Counted from the stretch's first letter, positions 48,740 through 62,357 are shown. The stretch: 64,000 nt of DNA from Solen grandis (GCA_021229015.1 CM037791.1:56427741-56491740); one strand, 5' to 3'. The notes: generated by a model from the letters alone, not told the origin. Numbers and translations are program-made.

Positions 48740-48790
48740 AATCTCTGTGTGTGTGTGTGGGGGGGGGGGGGGGGGGGGAGACAGAGAGTG
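48740..48790. repeat. (TG)n and G-run microsatellite
   Basis: GTGTGTGTGTG followed by a run of about 19 G. Confidence 0.9.
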
Positions 48791-49145
48791 AGACTATTAC
48801 AATGCATGGATGCTTGGAATGGTGGTTTTTTTTACAAAATATCTAATATGCCCCATTGAAAACTATAATCTTTGCAGGAAAATAGCTATTTTACTTGTAC
48901 ATAATTTGAAATTTTCTTCTGCGATACTTCTGCTTTTGAAATACGTAAACGCGTTTCTTAAACAAAATCATCAAAATAAACTTTTATATGTACTGCTGTT
49001 AACTTAACTGCTACCTTTTCTTCATAGCTCTGTAATAACTGAAGATCAATTAAAATATTTTTTTAAAGAAAACAAGATTTTGATAATTTTGTTTTCAGAA
49101 TTTAATGCCTTCTTAAAATTGTTCTCAAGCTTTCGTCGTTACATC

Positions 49146-50227
<1,082 letters not shown>

Positions 50228-50338
50228 TAGATTGTGGTCTTTGTTGTTGATTTATTTATAGATTAAATGTGTATAAATGCTTTACTTCTTTCTTTTTTAT
50301 TTTTCAAAAAAAATTGCCAATGAATAGACAAGTATATT

Positions 50339-50419
50339 ATAATAATTATATTCAGGGACTTTATATTCACGTGTATATAGAGTATATTCAGGGACTTTAT
50401 ATTCACGTGTATATAGAGA
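50339..50419 (+). repeat. 36-bp direct duplication in the Gbx 3' UTR region
   Basis: ATTCAGGGACTTTATATTCA followed by CGTGTATATAGAG occurs twice in tandem. Confidence 0.9.
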
Positions 50420-50570
50420 CCCTGTTATATTAAAGTTCTATAGATTATTGAACAATTATTTAATGATTGTATAACTAAATAATGGAATCTATTAGTATTT
50501 AAGTGCCTACACTACGTGTTATAACTAAAACGGTTTGAAACTAATATTAATAGTCATATGATTCTCGAAA

Positions 50571-50632
50571 AATAAAAAGAGAAAATAATGCGACACAAAA
50601 GTTATTATTAATGATAACATATTTATAATAAA
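50571..50632 (+). terminator. Candidate polyadenylation signals of Gbx
   Basis: AATAAA occurs at 50571-50576 and 50627-50632, about 345-400 bases after the stop. Which is used cannot be told. Confidence 0.4.
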
Positions 50633-51540
50633 GACCCATCATCAAAATGATATCTTATCTTTGTGAATAAGTCAAGAAATAGAAAGAAAGTTTTATGAGA
50701 AACCAGTGTCTCCATACATAGTATTAAGAGACCCTGGAAAAACAAAAAAGAACCTGCATGAAAGGAACTTTGTAAATTCTGTTGTTCTCCTACTAGATCT
50801 GAATTTGCCTGATAAATTTAAATCATAATCTAAAAGACTTTTATTGGTAACATTTTCTTGTTTTCTTTTTCCAATTTTTTTCTTCTTTTTTAAGGTTTAT
50901 AAAAAATATAAAGAGATATTGAATATTTTCGTTATTAAAGAGTATATTATTGAAATTAGGGATCGAACTTTAAGCGCCCCAATGGTTGGATTTATTTTAT
51001 GAATAAAACCAAGAAAATGCTGAATTGTTATTATTCGTACGAATAGGAAATAATGCGATTTTTTTTTTTTAATAAGCATGAGAAAACCCCAAAAGAAGTA
51101 AATATTCAAAATTGGGAATGCGATAAACACATGCACTATTTGTGAGTGCAAATACCTTACACAACTTGTTTTATTACCAAATTAATTACATTCCAGTTAT
51201 AAAAGAAATTATTGGTATGAATTTTACTGATTTCGGTAAAGAACTCCGAGATTAACTTTACCAAATATCTTTGCAAGTTTGAAACAGAGCAGAAGGGAAA
51301 ATAGCAATAGAAAAGTATATAAATTTGATCATTTTAATAAGTCATTATGTGTTTTCAACAAAAGCACTTTGTTTTTACTGGCGTAAATCATTTTAGGCAC
51401 TTAAGGCCTACGCATTATATCAGAAAACGCACCTACTTGCATCATAGAAGAAAGTTTCCAAGGATCCCCCTTGACCGGGCTTGCTCAGCAACTTAGGCCC
51501 AGTTCTGTCAATGATTATTCATACTACCATTAAATATATA
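50633..51540. other. Intergenic, no gene
   Basis: AT-rich with T-runs. A 84-codon - strand ORF (50897-51151) is low-complexity. Confidence 0.5.
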
Positions 51541-51722
51541 TTAACCCTTTCCCTCATAGAGGAAACCATGAAAAGACCTATGCGAACAACATAAAACCAG
51601 ATCTGGAAATGAGGACTTTATAATTAAATTTGGAAAGGTTTAACTGTGGTTTTCTGCAGATCAGGCTTTATGTGGTACCTATTGAGTGCGTCAAAATGAA
51701 TCTATATGAGGGAAAGGGTTAA
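51541..51722. mobile_element. piggyBac-type MITE, copy 2 with internal deletion
   Basis: TTAACCCTTTCCCTCATAGA mirrors TATATGAGGGAAAGGGTTAA, with intact TTAA on both sides. Relative to 40142-40383 it lacks about 60 bases of the central hairpin, and the junction reads CCAGATCTGG. Confidence 0.85.
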
Positions 51723-53329
51723 ATTCACCAAAAGTTTTTACTTAAGATGAGTGACATAGATTACCGACATTGTTGAGATTCTGTAGACAAATTATTTCAT
51801 TTATTTCATGGCGTGAATTCCATCGACCATACTTGGCGCTAAGTATTGGCTTGGTACTTAGAGGTTAAACTCGTCCTTCTTATTTTCTAATGCCCAATAA
51901 TTCATTTGTTTACAAAGCCTTCACCACCCCTTTACACTAACCGGGGGACCTCCCCCCCAGCTGCCCTGGTCATACATTTTTCTAGGCTATAAAATCCCTT
52001 GATTACATCATAGTAGTATTGTCTAGAGGAAATCCCCATCGTGGGCCCCCGTACTGAACCACCCGCATAACACCTGACCAGTCAGACTTCTATTGTCTTA
52101 TGGCCTCCTGCTGTTAATGTGTAGGTAATCCAAATCGGCAGTCGTCCATGACTGTGTGATAAATAAACTATTTAAAAGGATTTTTTATTTTTTATTTTTT
52201 ATTTATTTTGCTGTAGCAAACTAAATCTAAATGTCATCAGCTTTACTATTTTTACATAACTTTTTAAGTATAATATTCATGAAACTAACTCCTTAAATAT
52301 TTTTCCTGAAATAATAAATATAAACAATAGGCCGATACATCATCATGTTCACTTTTTAATATTTACGAATATAATAATCTACATGTATGTGCATTCATGG
52401 CCTCTTAATATAGACACCCTGGCGTATTTTAAATAAAAAAAAAATGAAATAAAAATGAAATGAAAGAATTTGAAAATTTCAATCTGCCATATTTTGGGAC
52501 AATGTATATGTAGGTTATGCATAATCATTAATTCAAATCAAATCCAGGTAATCAGTCATTGAGCAATATTACTGATAAGTCGATGAATACGAAATATTTA
52601 TGCATAAAAAACACAATTTATGTGCGAAATAAAACGGATATTAAAGACTTTATATTAAATACCAACATCTTTTATTACTGAATATTGTTTGTTTTGTCAC
52701 TGATTTAACATTTAGGAAAAAAAAATGTACCAAAAATCGACACGCAGAAGGGGCCCAAACCTACTTCAACCGCCCGACCCTAAAACGTGCGCCTGTTTTT
52801 TTTTGTTTTTGTTTTTTTGTGTGTGTGGTTTTTTTTTTATTATCTGGGAAGTCTGTGTGTGAAGGCTGTTTCTAGATCGACAATTAGATATATTACCAAA
52901 TTCGAACTTAATACAGCATATACCCGGTATTCCCTTCAACATATCTGACACATTTTTTTAGGGGCGGGGGTCCAAAAAGCACTTTTTTGAGTCACAGAGC
53001 ACAACGTGCCATGTGCCCTCTCGCACGCCTTTTAGCCCCGTTACTCCGTTTTCTTATCCTCGTGCGATACTTGCAACATGTTTTCAAAACATGCTTTCCT
53101 AAAACAAGTTATGCCAATTGTTAAATATTTGCAGGAATTTTTCCTTGGATGAACTCTATGAAATTAAAATGTTTGGCCATGCATATTGGCACAGAGTTCC
53201 TAAAATAGATTAAAAGCTTTAGAGGAAACTTCTGCAAACTGCAACGGAAGGCTTAGGATATTTGGTAGAATATTTATCTCCAGAACCCCTTGTCAATATG
53301 CCCTACGGTTTTTAAAGGCCGCCGCCCTG
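51723..53329. other. Intergenic, no gene
   Basis: A MITE end-like fragment lies near 51815-51880 (GCGTGAATTCCATCGACCAT). The rest holds T-runs and no supported ORF. Confidence 0.5.
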
Positions 53330-54610
53330 GGTACATTAGTTTTCATAGAGATATGGAAAATCTATTAAAAAAATCTTCTATGATCCAATTTGCTTGTCAC
53401 TTACTGACTCATGCATGGAATTGTGGGTCATAACCTCATAAGGTCATTACCAATTTGTTCCAAATCAAGCCAATCTGCGATAAATGCCCCGCACCAGGGT
53501 CATTTTGTATGGTTATATAAGAAATCCAATTTAAAATTCTTCCTCTATGAATCTAATGCCTATGGATAGATATTTGGTATGGCACATTCTTGATCACGAA
53601 ATATTTACAAATAGACCTATCGATAGAAATGGCCATTCACCACCAACGGGACTTATTTACAAGATATGGAAGAATCTTTAAAAATCTTCTTCTATGATTC
53701 ATTAGGCCATCAAATTGTAGTAGCAAATCTTTGTATTTCATGGCGATTTTTTACTCCAGGACGATTGATCCAGACAATCAAACTTAGCCTTTATCGCAGT
53801 GACTTAAATGCCACCCCACCAAAAAAACTTTTTTTTTTTTCCGTAGTCAATCATAGAATGTGCATTCTTTCACATGAAGAAGGTTACTATTTTGTGATTA
53901 TGTGAATAAACTTTAAAATCTCTTCATGGAATCCATAAGCTAAAGATTATTTTATTTAATTCATTCAATTTTGTATATTACAATAGATTTTCAATCATAA
54001 CCAAGTAAAATTTGCCCGCAATAAGGGGACTTTTTCTAGAGTTTATAGGAAACTTAAAAACCTCTTCAAGTTTGACAAAATTCATTAAGTTGGCCTGTGG
54101 TATAATGGTATGTACACATCTATTGGATTCATTCCAATTGTTCTAAATCATCCTGGGCAATCCTATTCCGCACAGTGTTAATTGTTTAAGAATAGGTTCA
54201 TTGGTAATTTTAAAATCTTCTTATGGGAATCTAAGGCCAGTTAAAAATGCTTTAATGAAAAACAATAATATAAAAATATAACAAGTTGTACAAATTGACC
54301 TATGGTAATAATCCCCGCACAAGCTACTTGTTTACATAATAATAGGATCAATAAAAATCTTCTACTTATGACATAAGGCTATAGTTAATATTTGGGTTGT
54401 AGCTCCATTAATGGTCCAGATATGCAAAAATGGGGCCTTTGGAAAAATACCCAGGCAAAATCTCTCCTCTGAAACAAAGGTCCATGACTATAATTTGGAT
54501 GTGTATTTCAGGGCTAAAATTAATTGATCTAAAAGAATTCTGAACTTAAAAATTGTAATATGTAACAATGGTCTCCAGGTGAGCGTTTCGCCTCATGCCT
54601 TTGTTTTTTT
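53330..54610 (+). repeat. Strongly decayed 164-bp repeat array
   Basis: Recurring TTTAAAAATCTTCTTCTATG, ATTTGGTATG, GATAAATGCCCCGCACCAGG and a final CAGGTGAGCGTTTCG. These match 2734-3397 but with many small deletions. ORFs inside are by-products. Confidence 0.8.
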
Positions 54611-54751
54611 TTTAAACGCCAGTCTGCCCCCCCCCCTTCCCCCCTCTTACTACCTTTTTTTAATACAACTGTAGTCAAATACTTTTGCACAGTAGTTATT
54701 CAAAAACATGGCTTTGCGAAGGTAAAATATAAAATTATATCGCTCAAGGCT

Positions 54752-55505
54752 CAGTCCCACTTGACATCTTTTGCCTAGGGGATATACTCCCGATGGAAAT
54801 TGATGAGCCTCGGGAGGCGCCGGGAACAGGTTCCCCTGTGTCCCGCGGAAGCTTCGAAAGCGGGGAAACATACGCATAGCTTCCCGGAAGCTCCTGGGAA
54901 GCATTCACGGAGCTTTCGCGAAATATGTTTTCCTCCGAGGAACCCCCTAGGCTTCGGTGATTTTTCGAAGGTTCGGCGACCTTTCTGTGATACATTCCAG
55001 ATCTTGTGATAGAATCTCAGAATATTCGCAAACAAATCGGCAAGCGCACTCCAAAATTTGTTGCTTTTTTGGTCAACTTTAGACTGTGACGATCAAAATG
55101 GCCATGGGACATTGCTGGGGGTATGTATCCTCATAAACCCCCGAAAGTCTACCCTTGATTTTGTCCATCACCAAATTCTCATAATTTCCATAATCTTCCC
55201 CGAGGCATTTAGGATGGTTCGATACAACGATACATCCCCTAATTTACGGGGATTTTCCCTCGATGATGTTTCCAATTCGGTGAAGCTCTGGGACACTTTC
55301 TTCGATCATCGGAAGTATTTCACGAGCATCGTGAGCCATCCCCGATAATACAAGGCCATTTTACCATAACCGAAACGGTAGTGAACGTTCAACGGACGAA
55401 GCTTCTCATGGGACTGCTCCGTCTTTTTGGCTCAAACATCTGATGCCACCGGGAGAAACATTTGTGTATATTCACATGGCCGATGATTTTTCTCCAGTGG
55501 GACCT
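54752..55505. mobile_element. GC-richer element with short inverted ends, possible MITE
   Basis: CAGTCCCACTTGACATCTTT and GCCTAGG at the left are echoed by CCAGTGGGACCTAGGC at the right. The interior is clearly GC-richer than its surroundings and rich in CTTCCGG/CCGAAG-like inverted motifs. ORFs of 70-96 codons are open in four frames at once, which argues against coding. The superfamily is unknown. Confidence 0.5.
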
Positions 55506-56664
55506 AGGCATTAGATCCATGGTCTTCAAGTTAAAAACCCTTAACTTTTATCCCCAGATACCCTTCAGAATACATCTCCGACACACAAAAAAACAAAAAC
55601 ATTTTTTTTTCTTTTCCGTTATAGTAAATATTTCATAGAAAATGAATGAACGAAGTTCTTTTTCATCTCTATTGAAGAAATTAGGTATTACTTAAGTTGT
55701 GTTGGTGGAATTCAGTGTGTCAAGTTTGATTAAAGGACTTCATTGGGATTACTTTCTAAAAGGTTATTTTATATCTTAATTCATTCAGATTTTGTAATAA
55801 TATTGAAAATAGATACATTCTGTGTCTCAAACAAGATATAAATTTTGATCTACGGCTAAATAAAGCTTTCAGTCTAGTGTAGCCTCAACTGAGTAGAAGA
55901 AAAGCCCATATTGTACACAGGTTTTGACAAGAATTAGATTTTAATGTTGGGCCTGCTGGTATGAAAGGATGATCTAATGTGATAATAATTCAAGTTTTAG
56001 AAATGTTAGATCTGCCGCCGCATTTTATTCGCCAGTGATATATAAATAGAGTTAAGGAATCAGGGTGCATGTGGTTTGTGTAATACATATGTATAGCGGC
56101 ATGTAGTGCGAGTCTAAAAATCGGCTTTAAGTGAAAAAAAAAAAAAAAAAAAAAAAAAAAATGCGTGTGTGTGCATGTGTGACTTGGCTAATTGATGCAA
56201 AATACTGATTAACCCTTAAATCAACCAAGCGATTGCAATAAGGACATTATACCTTGCATTTGCATTATATTATAATTTAAAAAATATTTGCACCTGTTAT
56301 GTACCTGTACGACCAGGTCCTGATAATGCAATAAAGGCGGTTAAAATTACTAGGGCAAGAAATACATATTCAGTTCGGTTGTAAACCATAAAAGCATATA
56401 TATTTCGGAGCATAGCATTAATATATCCTCAAAAAATACCACAATATAAAAGTTGTAATATCAAAATACTCTTCTGACATTCTTCTGTTCTTAATTTATG
56501 TGGATTTTGAAGATCAATTTCCGAAGTTATTACAAATTTAATTTACTAAAGCACACATTCAGTCATAAATTTAAATCTGTAGGCGAATCTGATCCTATCA
56601 GTTTGTTCGTCCTAATGAAAAAGAAATTTAGATGGAAAATAAATACATAAATAAACATTGAAAA

Positions 56665-56700
<36 letters not shown>

Positions 56701-57327
56701 AATAACTGATGACTTGTCGAAGATCTATGGTTTTTATTACTTCGCTGTGACATTTTTTCTTCAAAATTTTATTCTGACGTGTAGGTAGGTGAAGACGAAC
56801 GATTACAGACCAGCAGGCTCAGGTTTGAAACCATGTCACAACATCCGGGTGCTTCAGTATATCTGCGCATGATCCAGCTCACGTGATGAATACATCTAAG
56901 ACGCTGGCATACGCAGAGTTTAGCCGACACAGCAATAACAACAACAACAACAACAACCGACTTTTCAGTTTAAATGATATTCTTCATCAGTATTAAATAT
57001 ATTTGTCTTTCAACGCAACCACGAAATGATATATTTCATGAAGATGGCTTTCAAGAAATGTAACTTAATACAAAAATATTTTTGCCGAATATTTTCCTTG
57101 GGACTCTGTATAATTCATTTTTTACATTCCTTTCCTCTGCAATGAGAAAGTTTTAAAGTACATGTACACTATTACTGACACTTACTGCAAGAAACTATCT
57201 TGGGTGAAACCCAGTGTGATTCAAGGCAAACACACAAACATGTTGTGTCATTTATTCATATCATGGAATCTACAAACCTCTTTACTGCAGGTCTTTTTCC
57301 AAAGAGTTTTAAACGTCAATGCATTTC
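55506..57327. other. Intergenic with several simple repeats
   Basis: An A-run lies at about 56133-56161, (AAAT)n at about 56660-56700 and (AAC)n at about 56936-56957. A MITE-end fragment (TTGGTGGAATTCAGTG) lies near 55705. No gene was seen. Confidence 0.5.
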
Positions 57328-57560
57328 TAACCCTTCGCTTCATTAAGACTCGATTTGACGCATTGGCAAACATAGCAAACCTAGATCAGACAGCTCAGAT
57401 CAGGAGATTTCCAGGGGCTGTCTGATCAGGGTCATACGATATTGTACCTCAGATTATACACAAGCTACATGGTAAAGACAATAACATTGCTTCATATACT
57501 AATATTCAAGTCCTAAATGTGTCAATGTACATGGATATTCATGAATCATAAAAGGTTAAT
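57328..57560. mobile_element. MITE, same family as 44705-45058
   Basis: The left part, CTAACCCTTCGCTTCATTAA and GACGCATTGGCAAACATAGC, and the right part, GGATATTCATGAATCATAAA then AGGTTAA, match the family ends. An internal inverted pair GACAGCTCAGATCAGG and CTGTCTGATCAGGG is visible. The ORF at 57162-57425 overlaps it by chance. Confidence 0.65.
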
Positions 57561-57734
57561 GTAACTGAATGTTTTACTCGACTCAACAATTGGTTTAAAC
57601 TAATCAGTCCCAAATCATACATACTTTTTTCTTCTCCCGGGTGACGTGCAGGGTCCACTATAGGACAAAAACGCATATTATTTATAGGAATACTCAATTA
57701 CATGTACAACAATAAACTTCCAGTGGTAACATAC

Positions 57735-57834
57735 NNNNNNNNNNNNNNNNNNNNNNNNNNNNNNNNNNNNNNNNNNNNNNNNNNNNNNNNNNNNNNNNNN
57801 NNNNNNNNNNNNNNNNNNNNNNNNNNNNNNNNNN
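57735..57834. other. Assembly gap (100 N)
   Basis: Exactly 100 N. Gene structure across it cannot be judged. Confidence 0.99.
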
Positions 57835-57974
57835 TTCAATAATAAAATGATAATTCATGACGAATAGATTGCCTTGCATTTTATTCATGCAAGATTTGTA
57901 ACAAGAAATATATTTTATAATAACAGGGATTAAAGTAATGGAGAAAGCAGAACGGTTATATAATATACAAATCA

Positions 57975-58115
57975 TTATATGTGAAGTATATCATCTAGGA
58001 AGTCAAAAAAAGCATTTTTTAAACTCGGTATTGAATCGTCCCCTCCACTGCAATCGGCGGAGTTAACATCATCACTGTCACCAGAGACGGTGAAACAGAC
58101 TGTAGTATACTGCAG
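57975..58115 (-). CDS. Possible terminal exon of an unrecognised gene
   Basis: After a possible acceptor (GAGTACCTGCAG) the - strand reads YTTVCFTVSGDSDDVNSADC and on to FFDFLDDILHI and a stop. The peptide is acidic, not low-complexity, and better in codon composition than its flanks. A second frame from the same acceptor is also open for a while, which weakens the call. No firm partner exon was found. The cysteine-bearing ORF at 58313-58495 (CSYYHCTIDKYANMTSSC) is a candidate, but the joining phase is not convincing. Confidence 0.22.
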   Translation of the reverse strand: MQYTTVCFTVSGDSDDVNSADCSGGDDSIPSLKNAFFDFLDDILHI

Positions 58116-59019
58116 GTACTCGTAACGTTCGGCCCGAAACAAGCCTCGAAGAGAAATGTTTAGATAAAACAACTGTAATTATACTTCGTCAGTCAGAGTA
58201 CTTTATTAAATTTCGTGTATAAGTAATATATGTTTCAACTAGTTGTCATCTCAACAAACAATGGTGTGTGACTTTTTGTCCGTGAGTATTGGAGTGTCTA
58301 CAAGTAAAACCGTTAAAAAACCTGTCTAACGTCACCATCTCTAAGTGTGAATTGAAATGACATTAGACAGCTACGCCGAAAAAGAAATGTCATACACGAG
58401 CTGGTCATGTTTGCATATTTATCTATTGTACAATGATAATATGAGCAATAAAGTGCACGTTTATCTTCCTCCGCTAGAGGACATTGAATTTTCATACCCG
58501 GTAATAAGATTCCCGTGATCAGTTATGATATGTTGCGTTATAAACAACAAAATATAAAAAGGAAGGGAGGACACTGATTCTTAGGCCAAATGTGGAAAAA
58601 TCACGAATTGACTCAGTTATAACGTTGAAAATGGACCAAGCTGTTTTTAAAATGATAGGAGTTTAAAATCCCAATTGTTATGCTAACGGACTTTTTCATA
58701 TAAGTATAATGTCGTGTTTTTAATGTTCCATTCGAGCTTGGTAACCACCGGGGCAGGCTTTTTCCGGTTTCATTTACAGTGAATAAAAGGTAAGTTTTCA
58801 TTTGTCAGTTAAAATATAAACAAAACACTGACATTCCGGGGAAACTTCATTTTGGATGTCGACTAAAGTATCAATAATGCAATAGCACTGACACTGGATA
58901 TGAATTATTTTCCCATTAATATATATGTATGATCGGTCATTTTCCCGGGTTTTTAATTTTTCGCTGCATTAACAAAACAAAACTTGAGATAGGTGGTACA
59001 CCTGTGTATTTTGTCCTTC
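58116..59019. other. Region downstream of the - strand gene
   Basis: It contains the weak ORF at 58313-58495 (- strand, 60 codons, several cysteines) and no other supported feature. Confidence 0.4.
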
Positions 59020-59025
59020 TTTATT
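59020..59025 (-). terminator. Candidate polyadenylation signal
   Basis: AATAAA on the - strand begins 17 bases after the stop codon of the six-exon gene. This close spacing supports the last-exon call. Confidence 0.5.
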
Positions 59026-59042
59026 GCTGAAAAATGGAATAT

Positions 59043-59216
59043 TTACAATGACCATTTCTGCCAGTATTCCTCCGCAAGACGTTTGGCTGTTGTGGCGTAG
59101 TTCATTGTATTGTATGACACAGCCGACTGATAACGCACGTAACGCCCGTGCATTGCAGCTGTGATATACACGCGGTTGTATGTCAAATCTTTCAAAGATA
59201 GGGGGTCTAACTCAAT
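59043..59216 (-). CDS. Unrecognised six-exon gene, exon 6 (last; residues 256-312)
   Basis: The acceptor CTTTTGTAG ends at 59217. The exon starts at phase 0 with IELDPLSLKD and reads YNRVYITAAMHGRYVRYQSA and AKRLAEEYWQKWSL before TAA (59045 to 59043). It is tyrosine-rich and ends in an amphipathic, tryptophan-containing helix-like tail. It joins exon 5 without a split codon. No family is recognised. Confidence 0.72.
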   Translation of the reverse strand: MELDPLSLKDLTYNRVYITAAMHGRYVRYQSAVSYNTMNYATTAKRLAEEYWQKWSL

Positions 59217-59355
59217 CTACAAAAGAAGATTACCCGAGTTTGTGAAATCCATATTTAATTACATTAAATATTATATTTTTCTACCCATTTCCGCATTTCA
59301 AACCAAGATCAGTTATTTGATCAAGCAGGGAATGCAAACCAAACAAATAATCCAA

Positions 59356-59575
59356 AGGCCTAAAAAAAACTTCTGTGTTTCAGGCCCGACCCTACCTAGC
59401 AAAAACCCGCCGACCCTAAATTTTTAGCGGTCGTTTTTAGCGGTCATTTTGAAACCGCCGTTTTCCGTGATTCATTCACTATTATGACTGGATTTTGAAA
59501 AATAATAATAACTCAATCCCGACCCTACCTAAATTTTTTGAGACCGTTGCCAGAAACACAGGTTTTTTTAGGCCT
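59356..59575. mobile_element. 220-bp MITE in intron 5
   Basis: AGGCCTAAAAAAAACTTCTG TGTTTC on the left mirrors GAAACACAGGTTTTTTTAGG CCT on the right. CCCGACCCTACCTA occurs twice inside. Small + strand ORFs here are by-products. Confidence 0.8.
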
Positions 59576-60274
59576 AAATATACGTATGCCAGTGTCGATT
59601 TCCGCACACATGTTCATAAATATACAGGATGTCGATTTCCATTTCGTAATATTGAAGGCCTAGAATCTTTGAACACGATATTTGATTTAACCTTTAGTAT
59701 ATGGTAGCAAATCAAATAAAAGAAACCACGTAAGACATTTGAACATTCCTATGGAGACATTTTATGATATGAATACATTTCTTCTACATCAAAAAGCTAA
59801 AGTGATGTCTCTTTGTGATATCACACCTAAGAAAACTAATGGTATGACACCACACCAGTCGAAATTCAACAATGTATTCGGACATAATTATTCATCACCC
59901 TGTTTAATATTGGAGAACTGTCCTCATATTCAAATTTCAAATCCTGTTTACTCTTGATTATAGTCTAAGTACTTATGTGCAAAGTTTTAGAAAAATATGT
60001 TAGAAACTGTGCCATCAATTACCAGTGAATATCTTTTGATGTAATATCATTTAAATTACACTCGCGTCAGCAGTTAATGAGTAGGAAGCTTTAACTTCCA
60101 GACATATCCTTAATATCAAGGACACAACCATTAGGTATTACTATTCATGCCCCATTCCTTATATCTTAACACTTTAATCTCTCCTTTTATATAGTGGTTG
60201 CTTGGCTGTTAAGTGTGATAAGATTATTGAGTAGAATTAGTAACAAAAATGTAGAGATGTAGAGTTATGCATAC

Positions 60275-60384
60275 ATTGGCTATGATAGGATGTTGTTTGT
60301 CCGACACTCTGGCAAATATATCCTTTATCTTTACGACATTGGCTCGCACAGTGTCGTTGAATTTGACCACTTCCGCCCCGCACA
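60275..60384 (-). CDS. Unrecognised six-exon gene, exon 5 (residues 219-255)
   Basis: The acceptor TTATTTCAAACAG precedes 60384 and the donor AAT/GTATGC follows 60275. The first two bases (TG) complete a valine codon begun by the last base of exon 4. The rest reads CGAEVVKFNDTVRANVVKIK and DIFARVSDKQHPIIAN. The alternating hydrophobic pattern suggests strand or amphipathic structure. Intron 5 is 1058 bases and carries the MITE at 59356-59575. Confidence 0.72.
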
Positions 60385-61370
60385 CTGTTTGAAATAAATA
60401 GCATGGAAACCAAACCAAACAAGAAACTTCCCACTCCTTTAAGAGTATTATTTTATACTGAAATGGACAACTGTATGATTATGCGGTAATAAATCCATAA
60501 AACATTCATTTCAGTTTTTTTTAATACAAGGTAATTTAATTGATTAGATCAAGAGAATTGAAATTAAAATTCACCAATGACAAGTCACAATATAACACTG
60601 ATATTTTGAAATAATGGAAATGCAAGACTATATTTCATAATTCCAATCAGTGAATAACGATTGCCATACGGCTTGAAATTTCACACCCATTCTTAATATA
60701 CCAAAACCTTTGATTTAATGCAAAAACCTCAAAATTTTAAGATTTCAAAAGACAAAAAACACATTTAATATTCATGTAAATTTCAAAACATTTCGTTATG
60801 TCATAATAATGCAGTTTTCTTGAAAAAGAAAAGATAAAATATTGTAGACTAACGCAAATGGTACATAATGTGCAAAGATCTGTGGTAATATAACAGTAAA
60901 TAGCGTTGGGAATTTTGATCAAATAACGCCATTGTGTACTTTGTATGGATTTCTTTGTCTACAGTTTTATAATAGCGAGTATTCTCGAAACGTTCCATTT
61001 GAAAATGCGTCGCCAATCACAAATTGTTTATCTGCCTTCAATTTATGTATACTCGCGATTAGTTAACAGAGGCATACTGGATGTCTACAGAAACACTTAA
61101 AAAATTGACAAAGATATTCGGAATATGCAAATCATGTATTTTTGTAAATAATTGAATGATTAAATCAAATAATTTAAGAAAACATTCTTTCTTATTTATG
61201 CATTTTAGTAATGTTGTCGTCAAAGAGAATATACAGATAACATATTTAACAAATCTGTAACTCTGATTTTGCTTTTCTGTCCAATGAATATTACTGCTTT
61301 AGGAAAAACAGTGAGCATTTAAGATAACATTTTTACTAAGAAGACATAATTTAAAGTGCATAATACCTAC

Positions 61371-61484
61371 CATCGGTGACCATTGCACGCGAATCTGTGA
61401 TAAGAAGTGCATTACAAGTGCTACACTTTTCCATGCAATGGCGGACACCAGCACTTATCTCTGCACGTTTCCGGCCAAAAATAC
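61371..61484 (-). CDS. Unrecognised six-exon gene, exon 4 (residues 181-218, cysteine motif)
   Basis: The acceptor ATTCACGCAG precedes 61484 and the donor GATG/GTAGGT follows 61371. Two bases complete a serine codon from exon 3, then IFGRKRAEISAGVRHCMEKC and STCNALLITDSRAMVTD follow, with one base left over. GRKR is a tribasic run that could be a proprotein-convertase site. C197-x3-C201-x2-C204 is a compact cysteine motif, with C220 at the start of exon 5. This part is the most distinctive for a homology search. Confidence 0.72.
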
Positions 61485-61742
61485 CTGCGTGAATAGAAAT
61501 TGTTTTAAAGGAAAAACACAGAAAATATTGTTAAATGACTTAATAGGTATTTCGACCATAAATCTACTTTGAAGTCAGAGAAGAATAACCTAACAAACAT
61601 TACTTATAGTCAAAAATAAAACAAAAGTGACCCAGTTCGTTAGTTCTGGATTTACTCTAACAATCAAGCAAAACCAAACTTTTCATGGCATACTGTTGAA
61701 TAAAAAAAGGAAAGGATTTGTAGACATGCGCACTGCCTATAC

Positions 61743-61908
61743 TGTCTATAATGCTGTGACCCACATGTCCGATGGAGTGACCAGCGCTGGAAAAACCATC
61801 TCCGATGGTGTTTGCGACGTCCGTGATGCCGTCAATAGTTGATCCGCCCAGGTCTGAAAATGTGTCCTTCACCTTCTGTAGGGCGGTCTCAAGGCTATGG
61901 AATACACC
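61743..61908 (-). CDS. Unrecognised six-exon gene, exon 3 (residues 126-180)
   Basis: The acceptor ATCCACACACAG precedes 61908 and the donor GACA/GTATAG follows 61743. The exon starts at phase 0 and ends one base into a serine codon. It reads GVFHSLETALQKVKDTFSDL, then glycine-spaced repeats such as DGITDVANTIGDGFSSAGHS and IGHVGHSIID. A longer - strand ORF (61657-61986) covers it because both introns stay open briefly. The spliced phases fix the borders. Confidence 0.75.
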
Positions 61909-62039
61909 CTGTGTGTGGATATAGATTATGACGGACTCTTTGATATGTATCGATGTTTGAATGATAATAATGACGCTTGATTGCATGTTTTCATCATTTA
62001 GCTTTTTCTAGAAAAATTCATACTGTTTTTACAAGATCA

Positions 62040-62245
62040 AGATCGTTAAAGATCGTACTGGTTGCTCACTGCTTGGCGTTCAGCATACGTAACGGTAGTT
62101 CAATGACTGGTTGATCTGGTGTCAGGATACTGAGATTGTGTGTCGTATAATGTCACATGTGTACGGCGTGATACTGAAGTGTGGCAGCACTATATTATGT
62201 CTCCAAATTATTGCAATATTATCGGTCGGACATTACCCCCCTCCC
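62040..62245 (+). mobile_element. SINE tail fragment in intron 2
   Basis: Contains CACTGCTTGGCGTTCAGCAT, ATGACTGGTTGATCTGGTGT and GGCAGCACTATATTATGTCT, as in the tail at 17220-17450. It ends in a C/A-rich run. Confidence 0.65.
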
Positions 62246-62357
62246 CCACCCGCAAAAAAAAAATGTAAATGACATTTTATTTACGTATTTCGTAAATTCC
62301 TTAATGTAGTTTCGTAAAAAAATCTCGTTTGCAAAACTTTGTAGGATAAGATATTAC

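Noticed and set aside
54650..55348. Overlapping ORFs of 69-96 codons
   Set aside because: They are open in several frames on both strands of a GC-rich repeat-like block.
61627..61842. 71-codon + ORF
   Set aside because: It is a shadow of exon 3 of the six-exon - strand gene.
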